Shown here: positions 31,717 through 41,645 of the stretch, piece by piece
Layout: every line of letters begins with the position of its first letter
How positions within the stretch are numbered: position 1 is the first letter of the stretch
Source: Gracilimonas sp040904925
Lineage (GTDB): Bacteria; Bacteroidota; Rhodothermia; Balneolales; Balneolaceae
Direction of reading: 5' to 3'
NCBI GenBank assembly: GCA_040904925.1
Contig: JBBDSP010000006.1
Location: forward strand, 62,001-126,000
DNA length: 64,000 bases
Position numbers and translations under genes: made by a program
The notes under the pieces: model-generated
Told to the model about the DNA's origin: nothing
Databases searched by the model: none
What the model saw: the letters and a program-made list of their open reading frames with translations, nothing else

Positions 31717-34059
31717 TCACCAACCGATCCTACCTTTATTCTGATCTTTGATAAGTTCGTTTCTTGTTTCGTTGGGATCCTCAGGCATCACAAAACCTGG
31801 AGGAGGATCAAAAGCATCATACTTCCAATAAGCGTCTTCATCAGAAGTAACATTATTTATGAACTGTCCAACAATAGGAAGAGCAGAACGGGCACCCTGA
31901 CCAATACTATAGTTCAGGTCCTGATTAAAGCGAACCCTTCGGTCCTCGCCTCCAACCCAGGCTCCCATTACAACGTGAGGCATCATTGCCACAAACCAGT
32001 TATCTGCGGCGTTGTTGGTGGTTCCTGTTTTACCGGCAACGTCCTGGCGAACTCCATATACATTTCGGAGTCGTACCCCGGTTCCGTAAAAATCTTTCCC
32101 ACCGCGAATAACTCCCCGTAACATATCGGTTATGATATATGCAGTTTCAGGGCTGATAACTTCCGAGGTATATTCCGGATGAAATTCCTGTAAGATATTT
32201 CCTTCTTTATCCTCAATTCGGGTGATAGCTAAAGGCTCGATATGCACTCCTTTATTAGCAAAAGTAGTATATGCACTTGTTAATTCAAGCAGAGAAACAT
32301 TTGCAGTTCCAAGGGCTATTGAGGGGTAGGCGGGAGTTAAACTCATATCGATCCCCAAATTAGATGCCATATCTTTGATCTTCCGAGCCGCAGGATCTAA
32401 TTCCCAGAGTTTGTTGGTTCCGGGAGCTCCGGCAATCTCAGGGAGTAATCTTACGGTTACATTATTCATACTTCGGGCAAGTGCCTCTCTCAATGAAACA
32501 TCAACCGGCCCGGCTGCGACTGTTTCATCTTTTGGTGCCCAGATATCTCCATTTCGATCATAAAATGTAATCGGAAACTTAGAAAACTTGTGATATGGTT
32601 TGTAGCCATTATCTATTGCTACCGAATATACAAATGGCTTGAATGTGGAACCTGCTTGCCGCTTTGATTGATAGACATGATCAAATTGCACATTTCCATA
32701 ATCTGTACCCCCTACCCAGGCCAGTATGTTTCCATTTGCAGGCTCTATGGCAACAAAACCTGCTTGCAATCTTGTTCGTGCTCTTTTAACGGAATCAACA
32801 TAAGCTGTATCTGCAAATAATGAATCGAAGACGACTTGCTCTATCTTGGTATCATATTTGGAGAACCCACTTTTATACCGGTCGGTTTCCCGCATAAAAC
32901 TTCGAAGAAACAGAGGATATTCTTCCCAAAGTTTGTCCATATATTCATCGCTTCCCGGGGTAGACCATTCTGCTTCAAATATTTTCTGAAGAGAATCGAG
33001 TTTGGTCTCTACTGCTCGTTCGGCATGTTTTTGAAGTTTGGAATCAATGGTGGTGTAAATTACCAAGCCGTCTGAATACAGATCATAGCCGTTTTCTTCC
33101 AGCCATGGGTTTACCTGCTGCCGGACATACTCACCAAAATAGCGGCTTTGTCTTCCTGTTTTGAAAGGAGGGTGGTAATCAAGCTCAATCGGCTGTTCAA
33201 CCATGGCCTCATATTCGCTTTGGGTAAGAAAATTTCGTTTGAACATTTGAGACAAAACAATGTCACGACGTCCTTTTGAGCGTTCTGGGAAAATTCGGGG
33301 ATTATAGGCATATATAGCTTTCAATGAACCTATCATTACCGATGCTTCCGGAATGGTAAGCTCTTTAGCGGGTTTGCCAAAATGAGTCTGGGCTGCGGCT
33401 TCAATTCCAAAAGTAGAGTTAGGGAATTCAACTGTATTAAGATACATCTCTGCAATTTCACGCTTTGTATATCTTTTTTCAAGCTGAACAGCGGTGATCA
33501 TTTCCCGAAACTTTCGAGAGACAGAAAATTCTTGCCCTATCTTCTTATATAAGTTACGTGCCAGCTGTTGACTGATTGTTGAAGCTCCCTGCCATCTTCC
33601 ATTTATGATGTGATAGGGAATAGCCAGTGTTCTGAACATATCCATACCCCAATGATTATAAAATCGGTGATCTTCAGTGGCAACTAAGGCATCAATTGCA
33701 TGAGGGGAGATATCTTCATAACGGACCCATTTTCTGTTTTCGGTAAAGTATTTGTCGAGCGTTTCTCCATCCCGGCTTCTTACTTCAGAAGCTATAGCAG
33801 TTTCGGGGTTTTCAAATTCATCGGCTGAGGGGAGGCCCATAAATAAATAAATAACGTATCCTCCAACTATTAAGAAGAGGGTACCTGCAACAATTCCGGA
33901 CCACTTTAAAATGGTATTAAAGTAAGGGTTCCTCTTTCCAGAAGATGATGTATCGGATGAGTTATTCTTTTCTTTGCGCTCCTGGAGTACCTTTTTTCGG
34001 TATTCCGGATCATTAAAATACCGTTTATGATCTATCGGTTCTTTATTTTCGTCGCTCAT
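31717..34059 (-). CDS. Class A penicillin-binding protein 1A
   Basis: This 780-residue inner-membrane enzyme polymerises and cross-links peptidoglycan. One membrane helix lies at about 50-74. The GT51 domain follows with Glu129 in ATEDHRFYNHWG and GASTISQQLARNL at 158-170. The transpeptidase domain has Ser471 and Lys474 (GSTFKPF), the SMN motif at 530-532, and KTG at 677-679. A proline-rich end closes the protein. It is followed 5 bp upstream on the same strand by the LpxH-like gene, suggesting co-expression of envelope functions. The bifunctional call is firm. Confidence 0.96.
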   Translation of the reverse strand: MSDENKEPIDHKRYFNDPEYRKKVLQERKEKNNSSDTSSSGKRNPYFNTILKWSGIVAGTLFLIVGGYVIYLFMGLPSADEFENPETAIASEVRSRDGETLDKYFTENRKWVRYEDISPHAIDALVATEDHRFYNHWGMDMFRTLAIPYHIINGRWQGASTISQQLARNLYKKIGQEFSVSRKFREMITAVQLEKRYTKREIAEMYLNTVEFPNSTFGIEAAAQTHFGKPAKELTIPEASVMIGSLKAIYAYNPRIFPERSKGRRDIVLSQMFKRNFLTQSEYEAMVEQPIELDYHPPFKTGRQSRYFGEYVRQQVNPWLEENGYDLYSDGLVIYTTIDSKLQKHAERAVETKLDSLQKIFEAEWSTPGSDEYMDKLWEEYPLFLRSFMRETDRYKSGFSKYDTKIEQVVFDSLFADTAYVDSVKRARTRLQAGFVAIEPANGNILAWVGGTDYGNVQFDHVYQSKRQAGSTFKPFVYSVAIDNGYKPYHKFSKFPITFYDRNGDIWAPKDETVAAGPVDVSLREALARSMNNVTVRLLPEIAGAPGTNKLWELDPAARKIKDMASNLGIDMSLTPAYPSIALGTANVSLLELTSAYTTFANKGVHIEPLAITRIEDKEGNILQEFHPEYTSEVISPETAYIITDMLRGVIRGGKDFYGTGVRLRNVYGVRQDVAGKTGTTNNAADNWFVAMMPHVVMGAWVGGEDRRVRFNQDLNYSIGQGARSALPIVGQFINNVTSDEDAYWKYDAFDPPPGFVMPEDPNETRNELIKDQNKGRIGW

Positions 34060-34064
34060 ACTTT

Positions 34065-34835
34065 TTAGTTAATTCCTTCGAAAGGTAAAAAATTTTTTGA
34101 TGACGCTTTCCATTTAACGAGGCTCAGCCCCTTAATGTTATATGAGGCCATGGTTCTGTGATTAAAAAACGTACCAAGGTTTATATAGCTTCCGGGTGAA
34201 AATGTTTCTACCCGGGGCACATGATCGTGTCCGCTTATTATGTAATCCAAGTTATGTTTACTAAAGATCTTTTTAGCCTGCCTGTTCAGCGGTTCCGGAT
34301 TGTGATTATTTCTTTTTCTTGTTACCGAAGAAAATGCTTTCATGGTTGCCAGACCTTTTTCCGGGGGCAGGATCTTTTGATAGGTGTTTACGAAGGTTCT
34401 GTTACGCAATAATTTATGAAATGCAGCCCGCGGAAAGTCGATCTTTGCTGCTGCCACACCATCACCATGCATCAGTAAAAACCTTTTATCATTAATTTCT
34501 TTAAGTCTGAAATTAGATTCGAGATCAAAACCGCGTTCTTTAAAATGACCAAATGTCCAGTTATCATGATTTCCGGTTATATATAAAGCCGGAGTTACGG
34601 TATTGTTATAGTCTTCAAAAGCATCGAGTACGTTTTTACCAAGATCAGGAACATAACCTTTCTCCGGATATTCCATCCAATAGTCAAAGAGATCTCCAAG
34701 AATATGGATCTCGATCTGCCTTTCCTTACAATGTTCAATCAGAGTTATGAGGTCTTCTTCTATCTTACCATTGGTTTCGGTTGAGAAAGCACCGAGATGA
34801 ACATCTGATATGAAAATATGCTGCTCAAAATTCAT
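34065..34835 (-). CDS. lpxH: LpxH-like metallophosphoesterase (UDP-2,3-diacylglucosamine hydrolase)
   Basis: This 256-residue metallophosphoesterase has the five family motifs: ISDVHLG (residues 9-15), GDLFDYW (47-53), GNHDNWTFG (about 91-99), HGDGV (about 122) and GHDHVPR (about 207). The pattern matches LpxH-type enzymes that cleave UDP-diacylglucosamine in lipid A synthesis at the inner membrane. It sits between the PBP1A and polyprenyl synthase genes with gaps of 5 and 3 bp. The reaction is inferred from family; a related phosphatase is a remote alternative. Confidence 0.88.
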   Translation of the reverse strand: MNFEQHIFISDVHLGAFSTETNGKIEEDLITLIEHCKERQIEIHILGDLFDYWMEYPEKGYVPDLGKNVLDAFEDYNNTVTPALYITGNHDNWTFGHFKERGFDLESNFRLKEINDKRFLLMHGDGVAAAKIDFPRAAFHKLLRNRTFVNTYQKILPPEKGLATMKAFSSVTRKRNNHNPEPLNRQAKKIFSKHNLDYIISGHDHVPRVETFSPGSYINLGTFFNHRTMASYNIKGLSLVKWKASSKNFLPFEGIN

Positions 34836-34838
34836 AGA

Positions 34839-35858
34839 CTACTTCTTCCGGGTGATAACAAAATGAATGAGATCAGAAAAATCTTGCTTGGCAGGGGAGT
34901 CGGGTACTGATTTAAGACTTTCGATCGCTTTGTTGGCATACTCATACATTGTTTCTTTTGCGTATTTCATTCCATCATTTTGATGGACAAAGTCAACGAT
35001 TTCATTAATATTAGAGTTTGATTTTTTTCGCTTCTTCATTAATGCGCGAATGTGAGCGGACTTCCGCTTTGGGGCGTGCTCAAAAGCTTTTATCAATGGC
35101 AGAGTAACCTTCCGCTCCTGAATATCATTTCGTGTTGGCTTGCCGATGTCATCCATTCCATAATCAAAAAGGTCATCTCTTATCTGAAAAGCAATACCGA
35201 TACACATCCCTATCTCTCTCATTAAAGAATGAATTTCTTCATCATCGGTGACTGATATTGCGCCACACTCACAACAAGTTGAGATCAGGCTGGCAGTTTT
35301 TTCGGAGATGATCTGGAAGTATCGTTCCTCGGTCATATTAAAAAGTCCTGCAGTTTTGAGCTGGCGCAATTCACCTTCACTCATTTTTTGTACTGCACGG
35401 GACTGGACCTCAAGAAGTTGATGTTCTTTGTTTTCCAAAGCGATCAGTAATCCTTTAGACAATAAATAGTCACCCAAAAGTACACCGGCTTTATTCTTCC
35501 ATATTTTATTGATGCTTACAAATCCACGACGACTGTCAGCTTCATCAACCACATCATCATGAATAAGGGTGGCAGTATGCAGCAGTTCGATCATAGTAGC
35601 TGCGATATAACTTTTCTTATTAATGTCTCCGAATAAGTTAGCCGTCATAAAGACGAGGGTAGGACGTAATTCCTTTCCTTTTTGGCGCAGGAGGTAATTG
35701 ATGATCTGGTCTAACAAAAATACATCGGAGCGAATGGTGTCTTTAAAAAAACTCCTGAACTCAGATAAATTTTCTGAAACAGGTGCTGTAATTTCTTTAA
35801 GTGTTTTTCTGGTAACGGTTTCAGAATTTATATGTTCTAACTCTTGGTTATCGGTCAT
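34839..35858 (-). CDS. Polyprenyl diphosphate synthase
   Basis: This trans-prenyl synthase has about 339 residues from the ATG at 35858. The first Asp-rich motif reads LIHDDVVDEADSRRG and the second FQIRDDLFDYGMDDIGK, with GKELRPTL upstream. It joins isopentenyl units to make the quinone side chain, most likely octaprenyl-type. An upstream start at 35951 would leave only 9 bp to the divergent pfkA gene and adds unrelated sequence, so 35858 is preferred. It shares the minus-strand operon with lpxH and the PBP1A gene. Confidence 0.93.
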   Translation of the reverse strand: MTDNQELEHINSETVTRKTLKEITAPVSENLSEFRSFFKDTIRSDVFLLDQIINYLLRQKGKELRPTLVFMTANLFGDINKKSYIAATMIELLHTATLIHDDVVDEADSRRGFVSINKIWKNKAGVLLGDYLLSKGLLIALENKEHQLLEVQSRAVQKMSEGELRQLKTAGLFNMTEERYFQIISEKTASLISTCCECGAISVTDDEEIHSLMREIGMCIGIAFQIRDDLFDYGMDDIGKPTRNDIQERKVTLPLIKAFEHAPKRKSAHIRALMKKRKKSNSNINEIVDFVHQNDGMKYAKETMYEYANKAIESLKSVPDSPAKQDFSDLIHFVITRKK

Positions 35859-35960
35859 CAATTGTGTTGAAATTTTCTTAAACTTGGCCGTGTAATAATT
35901 TACTGATAATACGGAACAATTATTTACTCTCAATAACTCACTCACACTCATTATAATTTT

Positions 35961-36950
35961 ATGTCAACAGATATTGTTAATGTTAAAACCATTGGAGTTT
36001 TAACGAGCGGGGGGGATTCTCCCGGTATGAACGCGGCCATTCGAGCCGTGGTTCGCGCTTCGGAACTGCAGGGTGTCTCAGTGTATGGTATAATGCACGG
36101 ATACTATGGCTTGATCCACGATGAATTTATAGAGCTGAATACTCATTCGGTCTCAAATATAATTCAGCGAGGAGGTACCATGTTAAAGTCTGCCCGCTCA
36201 GAGGAATTTCGAACAGAAGAAGGAAGAACTAAAGCAGCAGAAAATTTAAAAAAATATAGCATTGATGCGCTGGTTGTAATTGGTGGTGACGGTACTTTCA
36301 CCGGAGCTAATAAACTTAGTAAAGAGCACGATATAAATGTTGTTGGTGTACCTGCCACTATTGATAATGACATAATCGGGACCGATGAAACCATTGGATA
36401 TGACACAGCTTTAAATACGGCTTTGGCAGCCATAGATAAGATCAGAGACACAGCTGACGCGCACGAAAGGATGTTTCTGGTTGAAGTGATGGGCCGGGAT
36501 ACAGGATTTATAGCATTGGAAACGAGCATTGCCAGTGGAGCAGAGATTGCTTTACTGCCTGAAGAACTGACCAATATTGACGAAGTTAAAAGGCAACTTC
36601 ATGAAATGCTTCAGCAACAACGAAGAAGCAGTTTAGTGGTTGTAGCAGAAGGCGATGAGACCGGAGGCGCTATTAAGTTGGCAGATAAGATCAAAGATGA
36701 TTTTGCACAGTATGACATGCGAGTCTGTATTCTTGGACACATTCAGCGAGGCGGTGCCCCAACAGCAAGGGACCGAGTACTTGCAAGCCGTTTAGGTGCC
36801 GCTGCCGTTAAGATTTTAAAAGAAGGCCACAGTGAAGTTATGGTAGGTGTGGTGAATAACGCATTGAAAATCACACCGATGCGTGTGGCAATTTCTAAGA
36901 AAAAAGAAATTGATCATACATTAATCGATTTAGCAAAAGTACTTAGGTAG
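35961..36950 (+). CDS. pfkA: ATP-dependent 6-phosphofructokinase
   Basis: This 329-residue enzyme phosphorylates fructose 6-phosphate. Group I motifs are seen: GVLTSGGDSPGMNAAIRAVV near the N-terminus, VVIGGDGTFTGA (about 104), PATIDNDIIGTDETIGYDTA, and the MGRDTGFIA segment. Gly in GGDG is followed by Thr, consistent with the ATP-using type rather than the PPi type. It is divergent from the polyprenyl synthase and heads the long plus-strand run, 2 bp before pgi. Confidence 0.97.
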   Translation: MSTDIVNVKTIGVLTSGGDSPGMNAAIRAVVRASELQGVSVYGIMHGYYGLIHDEFIELNTHSVSNIIQRGGTMLKSARSEEFRTEEGRTKAAENLKKYSIDALVVIGGDGTFTGANKLSKEHDINVVGVPATIDNDIIGTDETIGYDTALNTALAAIDKIRDTADAHERMFLVEVMGRDTGFIALETSIASGAEIALLPEELTNIDEVKRQLHEMLQQQRRSSLVVVAEGDETGGAIKLADKIKDDFAQYDMRVCILGHIQRGGAPTARDRVLASRLGAAAVKILKEGHSEVMVGVVNNALKITPMRVAISKKKEIDHTLIDLAKVLR

Positions 36951-36952
36951 CA

Positions 36953-38239
36953 ATGATAAAATGTGACATAAGTCTCGCAAGAAAGTTTATTGAGGACGAT
37001 GCATATCTGATAGCACGAAAAAAAGCAGATACTGCTTTTGGACAGCTAAAAAACAAAAACGGTCCGGGTGCCGAATGGCTGGGGTGGCGTGATATTTTGT
37101 CAGATCCTAATGACGCTATTCTGGAACGAATCAGTTCTTTAGGGCAGGAAATTCGTTCTAAAGCGGATGTCTTTATAGTATGTGGAATTGGGGGATCTTA
37201 TCTGGGCGCAAAAGCTGTGATCGACTCTCTTTCGCCACATTTCGGAAATAAAGGACCTGAAATAATTTATGCAGGCCATCATCTGGGAGGTAAGTACTTG
37301 GAAGAGTTGCTAAAATATCTTAAGGCACCAAAAACTGATGGATCGCCGAAAAATATTTACATGAATGTGATCTCCAAATCAGGTTCAACCCTGGAAACCG
37401 CCCTTTCTTTTAGAATGCTGCGAGAGCTTTTGGAAAATATGTATGGTGATGGTTCCTCTGAGCATATTATTTGTACAACGGGTAGAGAGGGGGGAGTTCT
37501 TAATAAAGTTGTCAAAGAAAAAGGATATCGAAAATTTATTGTACCTGATGATGTAGGGGGAAGGTACTCCGTACTAACGCCTGTAGGTCTATTGCCTATT
37601 GCGGTAGCCGGAATTGATGTCAGGACTCTTTTTTACGGTGCCGTTTCCGCATATAATGAATACGAGGGAAATGCAGAGGATATTTTGGAATATGCCGCAC
37701 TGAGAAACGCGATCCATGAATCTGGCAAGACCATTGATGTATTTGCCACTTTTGAGCCTGAGTTGACCTCTATGGGTGGCTGGATCCAACAGTTGCTTGG
37801 TGAGAGCGAAGGGAAGGAGGGGCAAGGAATATTTCCGACGGTTGCTACTTTTTCTACAGACCTTCACAGTTTGGGGCAGTTTATACAACAGGGTCAGCGA
37901 AGCCTTATGGAAACTTTTATCATTGTAGAGAAACCTTTTTCAAAACTGGCAGTGAATGAACTGAAAGGCGATGACGATCAACTGAACTACCTGGCTGGGA
38001 AAACATTTCATGAGATCAATAAGAATGCTCGTGAGGGAACAACCGAAGCTCATAGCGAAGGGGATGTCCCTATAGTAAGGGTTACAATTTCTGCCCTTAA
38101 TGCAGAGAATATAGGAGCACTCATCTACTTTTTTGAATTACTAACAGGAATATTTGTTTACAGTCTTGGGGTGAATCCATTCAATCAACCCGGGGTAGAA
38201 GATTACAAAAAAGCCATGTATCGATTACTTGGCAAATAA
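36953..38239 (+). CDS. pgi: Glucose-6-phosphate isomerase
   Basis: This 428-residue protein resembles the shorter PGI form of Gram-positive bacteria. It contains CGIGGSYLGAKAVIDSL, ISKSGSTLETALSFR, the VGGRYSVLTPVGLLP segment and a QQLLGESEGKEGQGIFP region around the catalytic Glu. It interconverts glucose 6-phosphate and fructose 6-phosphate, the step before the PfkA reaction encoded immediately upstream. The 2-bp gap shows tight co-expression with pfkA. Confidence 0.96.
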   Translation: MIKCDISLARKFIEDDAYLIARKKADTAFGQLKNKNGPGAEWLGWRDILSDPNDAILERISSLGQEIRSKADVFIVCGIGGSYLGAKAVIDSLSPHFGNKGPEIIYAGHHLGGKYLEELLKYLKAPKTDGSPKNIYMNVISKSGSTLETALSFRMLRELLENMYGDGSSEHIICTTGREGGVLNKVVKEKGYRKFIVPDDVGGRYSVLTPVGLLPIAVAGIDVRTLFYGAVSAYNEYEGNAEDILEYAALRNAIHESGKTIDVFATFEPELTSMGGWIQQLLGESEGKEGQGIFPTVATFSTDLHSLGQFIQQGQRSLMETFIIVEKPFSKLAVNELKGDDDQLNYLAGKTFHEINKNAREGTTEAHSEGDVPIVRVTISALNAENIGALIYFFELLTGIFVYSLGVNPFNQPGVEDYKKAMYRLLGK

Positions 38240-38251
38240 TTAAGTTCATTT

Positions 38252-38890
38252 ATGGAAGAAGAAAAAAAAGCTTCAAAATATATTGCGGTAGCAGGGAACA
38301 TTGGTGCCGGAAAATCATCACTGACGGGTTTGCTTGCCAAGCACTTTAATTGGGAGGCGTTTTATGAGTCGGTTGATGACAATCCCTATTTACAGGATTT
38401 TTACGAAGATATGCGTCGCTGGAGTTTCAATCTTCAGATCTATTTTCTGTCAAGCCGTTTTCGACACCAGAAAGAAATGCTCAATGATGACGTAAGCCTG
38501 ATCCAGGACAGAACTATTTATGAAGATGTAGAGATATTTGCCAAGAACCTGCATCAGATGAATTTGATGAGTGACCGTGATTTTGCAAACTATGAAGCCC
38601 TGTTTAAAGAGATGGGTTATTACCTGCAGCCACCTGATTTGCTTATCTATTTAAGAGCACAGGTTCCGACGCTCGTCAAGCAGATTCAGCAGCGGGGGAG
38701 AGACTATGAGAACACCATTCGTATTGAGTATTTAGAACGATTAAACAAATTATATGAGGATTGGATCGACCGATATCCCCATGAAAAACTCATTATTGAT
38801 ACCGACGACCTCGATTTCGTGAACGATCAGGAAGATCTCGGAAAAGTTATTAACCTGATTGAACAACGTATGTTCGGGTTATTTAATTGA
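38252..38890 (+). CDS. Deoxynucleoside kinase
   Basis: This 212-residue kinase of the dNK/TK2 family has P-loop AGNIGAGKSSL (residues 14-24), the YESVDDNPYLQDFYED region, RWSFNLQIYFLSSRF, QDRTIYEDVEIF (DRT motif), and a lid region QRGRDYE. It phosphorylates deoxynucleosides for salvage; whether dA/dG or dC/dT is preferred cannot be read. It follows pgi by 12 bp in the plus-strand run. Confidence 0.93.
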   Translation: MEEEKKASKYIAVAGNIGAGKSSLTGLLAKHFNWEAFYESVDDNPYLQDFYEDMRRWSFNLQIYFLSSRFRHQKEMLNDDVSLIQDRTIYEDVEIFAKNLHQMNLMSDRDFANYEALFKEMGYYLQPPDLLIYLRAQVPTLVKQIQQRGRDYENTIRIEYLERLNKLYEDWIDRYPHEKLIIDTDDLDFVNDQEDLGKVINLIEQRMFGLFN

Positions 38891-38943
38891 TTGAACCACA
38901 CAAGTATAATGCTTATTTTAGGTAGCTATTGAGGAGATGTTCT

Positions 38944-39447
38944 ATGCTAAAGTTTAAGATCTTTGAAATACCTGAAGAATTAAGTGAGAAAACCATTGAG
39001 TTAGACTCGGATGAGCTTGACCTTGAGGGACTCACTTTTAAGGGTGGTACGGTTCATATCGAATTTTACCGCACACTTCATTTTGTACGAACTCAGTTTA
39101 CCGTTGATGCAACTTTAGAATTGATCTGTGATCGTTCACTCGATGCATTTGACCATGAGGTTGTACAAGATTATGAAGTTCTTTTTAAGGCAGAAGAAGT
39201 AGAAGAATCAGCAGATGAAAATGGAGCAGTAAGAAATTACGATCATGCATCACAACAAATAGATTTAGAGCAGGATGTACGAGATACCATTTTGCTGAAT
39301 CTCCCAACAAAAAAATTACACCCCCGCTTTCTTGATGAGGACGGAAATCCGAAGGAGGTACTGAATGAACAATTCGGTGATATTCCTGAAGATGATGAAG
39401 ACCGGATCGATCCAAGGTGGGAAAAATTGAAAGATTTAAAAGAATAA
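38944..39447 (+). CDS. yceD: YceD/DUF177 protein, rRNA accumulation factor
   Basis: This 167-residue acidic protein belongs to DUF177 (YceD), required for normal 23S rRNA levels in some bacteria. The core CDRSLDAFDHEVVQDYEVLF and the ending ILLNLPTKKLHP, DPRWEKLKDL are typical. An AGGAG lies 6-10 bp upstream of the ATG at 38944, which is preferred over a TTG 15 bp earlier. In most bacteria it precedes rpmF, as here. Confidence 0.92.
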   Translation: MLKFKIFEIPEELSEKTIELDSDELDLEGLTFKGGTVHIEFYRTLHFVRTQFTVDATLELICDRSLDAFDHEVVQDYEVLFKAEEVEESADENGAVRNYDHASQQIDLEQDVRDTILLNLPTKKLHPRFLDEDGNPKEVLNEQFGDIPEDDEDRIDPRWEKLKDLKE

Positions 39448-39463
39448 CGATAAGGTATATTTA

Positions 39464-39643
39464 ATGGCACATCCAAAAAGACGAACCTCGAATGCGCGTA
39501 AAAATAAGCGCCGTGCTCATCATGCAATTTCTGATGTTACGTTAGCAAAATGCTCAAATTGTGGAGCTTTGCACCGCTATCACCATGCTTGTGCTGAGTG
39601 TGGATACTATCGCGGCCGTCAGGTAATGAAAGCAGCTAACTAA
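39464..39643 (+). CDS. rpmF: 50S ribosomal protein bL32
   Basis: This 59-residue protein begins MAHPKRRTSNARKNKRRAHH and has four cysteines in two pairs (CSNC and CAEC) that can hold zinc. It is the bL32 ribosomal protein of the large subunit. The gap to yceD is 16 bp and to plsX 11 bp, the usual yceD-rpmF-plsX-fab order. Confidence 0.97.
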   Translation: MAHPKRRTSNARKNKRRAHHAISDVTLAKCSNCGALHRYHHACAECGYYRGRQVMKAAN

Positions 39644-39654
39644 ACATTTGTAAT

Positions 39655-40638
39655 ATGATTGTTGCAGTTGATGCAGCCGGTGGAGATTTCTACCCCAAAA
39701 ATCCAGTTGAAGGAGCTCTTCAGGCTATAAAAGAAAACAGTGACTTAACTGTGCTTCTGGTTGGTCCTGAAGATCTCATTAAAAAAGAACTCGCAGATCA
39801 TTCTTATGATGAAAAGCGGGTTTTGATTCATGATGCTCCACAGGTAATTGGTATGGAAGAATCTCCGGCCCAAGCTGTAAAGACAAAGCAACAATCTTCT
39901 ATTGTAGTTGGTATTGGCTTACATAAAGCCGGTAAATGTGATGCGTTTGTAAGTGCCGGTAACACGGGTGCTTTGCTGGCAGCATCAATGTTTATTTTAG
40001 GTAAGCTTAAAGGCGTGTTAAGGCCCACAATCGCATCTTATTATCCTACACTTAAAGGATTTAGATTATTAGTAGATGCCGGGGCAAACTTGGACATCAA
40101 GCCGGAAACGGCACTTCAGTTTTCCAAAATGGCAGAAATTTACTGTGAGCAGATCCTTAAAATTGATTCCCCAAAAGTTGGATTACTCAACGTGGGCGAA
40201 GAAGAGGGGAAAGGGACTGAAATCCTAAAAGAGATCTATAATACCCTTAAACAAGAAGATAACTTTATCGGGAATGTAGAAGGGAAAGATATTCTTTCAG
40301 GAAAAGCGGATGTTTATATATGTGATGGTCTGGTTGGTAACATTGTACTGAAGTTTGGGGAATCTATCCCTGATATCCTTCAGAAAATGATTGGTTCAGC
40401 GGTTCAGGATATGAACCTCTCAGAAAAAGAAATTCAGAATATCCAAAAAGTTCTTCACACCGCTTTATCACCTTTTAACTATGAAAATGTTGGTGGTATC
40501 CCTTTCTTAGGTGTGAATGGTGTTAGTATTGTAGGACACGGCGGAAGCTCCCCTTTAGCCATTAAAAATATGATAAAAAGTGCCGTTAAGACCGTCGAAA
40601 ATGACGTTAACGGTAAAATAGTAGCATCTCTAAATTGA
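39655..40638 (+). CDS. plsX: Phosphate acyltransferase PlsX
   Basis: This 327-residue enzyme makes acyl-phosphate from acyl-ACP for phospholipid synthesis. It shows VAVDAAGGDFYPKNPVEGAL at the N-terminus, SAGNTGALLAASMFILG near residue 100, and GLVGNIVLKFGE and GIPFLGVNGVSIVGHG in the C-terminal half. It is a peripheral protein at the inner membrane and lies between rpmF and fabH. Confidence 0.97.
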   Translation: MIVAVDAAGGDFYPKNPVEGALQAIKENSDLTVLLVGPEDLIKKELADHSYDEKRVLIHDAPQVIGMEESPAQAVKTKQQSSIVVGIGLHKAGKCDAFVSAGNTGALLAASMFILGKLKGVLRPTIASYYPTLKGFRLLVDAGANLDIKPETALQFSKMAEIYCEQILKIDSPKVGLLNVGEEEGKGTEILKEIYNTLKQEDNFIGNVEGKDILSGKADVYICDGLVGNIVLKFGESIPDILQKMIGSAVQDMNLSEKEIQNIQKVLHTALSPFNYENVGGIPFLGVNGVSIVGHGGSSPLAIKNMIKSAVKTVENDVNGKIVASLN

Positions 40639-40651
40639 GCTAAATTTCTTC

Positions 40652-41644
40652 ATGGAAGTAAAAAGAGCAAAAATTACAGCAGTAGGACATTACCTGCCTG
40701 AAGATCGTATGACTAACAAAGATCTTGAGAAACTGGTAGAAACCAACGACGAATGGATCCGAACCAGAACAGGAATTGAAGAACGCAGAATTTTAAAGGA
40801 CCCTGATAAAGCTACTGCATTTATGGGTACCGAAGCTGCAAAAGAAGTACTGGAGCAGCGTGGCATTTCAGCTGAAGAGATTGATCTGATTATATTAGCT
40901 ACTGTAACGCCTGATTATTTATTTCCTGCTACAGCTTGTCTGGTTCAGAAGAATATAGGTGCCAAAAATGCTTTTGCTTTCGATCTTTCCGCAGCCTGTT
41001 CCGGCTTCTTATACGCTTTAAGTACAGGTGCGATGTACATTGAGTCCGGTCGCGCAAAGAAAGTGATGGTGATCGGAACGGATAAAATGAGTTCGATACT
41101 TGATTACAGTGACCGTACTACTTGTATTTTATTTGGGGATGGAGCTGGAGCCGTTTTACTCGAAGAATCAGATGATGGAACCGGTATTATTGACCAAAAA
41201 CATTATGTAGAAGGTGATAAAGAATGTAGTTTATATCAGCCTGCCGGTGGAAGTCAAAATCCCGCTTCTGAGGAAACCGTAAAAAATAAGCTGCATTATT
41301 TACAACAAGACGGCCGGGCGGTATTCAAAAAAGCTACAATGGGTATGGCCGATGTTTCTCTTGAGATAATGAAGCGTAATGATCTTGAGCCTGAAGATGT
41401 AGCATGGCTGGTTCCACATCAGGCAAATATGAGAATTATTGATGCAACAGCCCGGCGGATGGGACTTTCGAATGAAAAAGTGATGATCAATATCAATAAA
41501 TATGGGAATACCACCGCGGCCACCATTCCGCTTTGCTTGTATGATTGGAAAGGTCGGTTGAACCACGGTGACAATATTGTGTTAGCTGCCTTTGGTGGTG
41601 GATTTACCTGGGGCGCTATCTATTTAAAATGGGGGATGAAATAA
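40652..41644 (+). CDS. fabH: 3-oxoacyl-ACP synthase III
   Basis: This 330-residue condensing enzyme starts fatty acid synthesis from acetyl-CoA or a branched starter. The active Cys lies in DLSAACSGFLYAL, His in VPHQANMRIIDA and Asn in NINKYGNTTAATIP, giving the Cys-His-Asn triad. It follows plsX by 13 bp and precedes fabD by 1 bp. Confidence 0.97.
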   Translation: MEVKRAKITAVGHYLPEDRMTNKDLEKLVETNDEWIRTRTGIEERRILKDPDKATAFMGTEAAKEVLEQRGISAEEIDLIILATVTPDYLFPATACLVQKNIGAKNAFAFDLSAACSGFLYALSTGAMYIESGRAKKVMVIGTDKMSSILDYSDRTTCILFGDGAGAVLLEESDDGTGIIDQKHYVEGDKECSLYQPAGGSQNPASEETVKNKLHYLQQDGRAVFKKATMGMADVSLEIMKRNDLEPEDVAWLVPHQANMRIIDATARRMGLSNEKVMININKYGNTTAATIPLCLYDWKGRLNHGDNIVLAAFGGGFTWGAIYLKWGMK

Positions 41645-41645
41645 T

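Noticed and set aside
35859..35951. Longer start of the polyprenyl synthase
   Set aside because: It would leave 9 bp to the divergent pfkA start and adds residues unlike the family.
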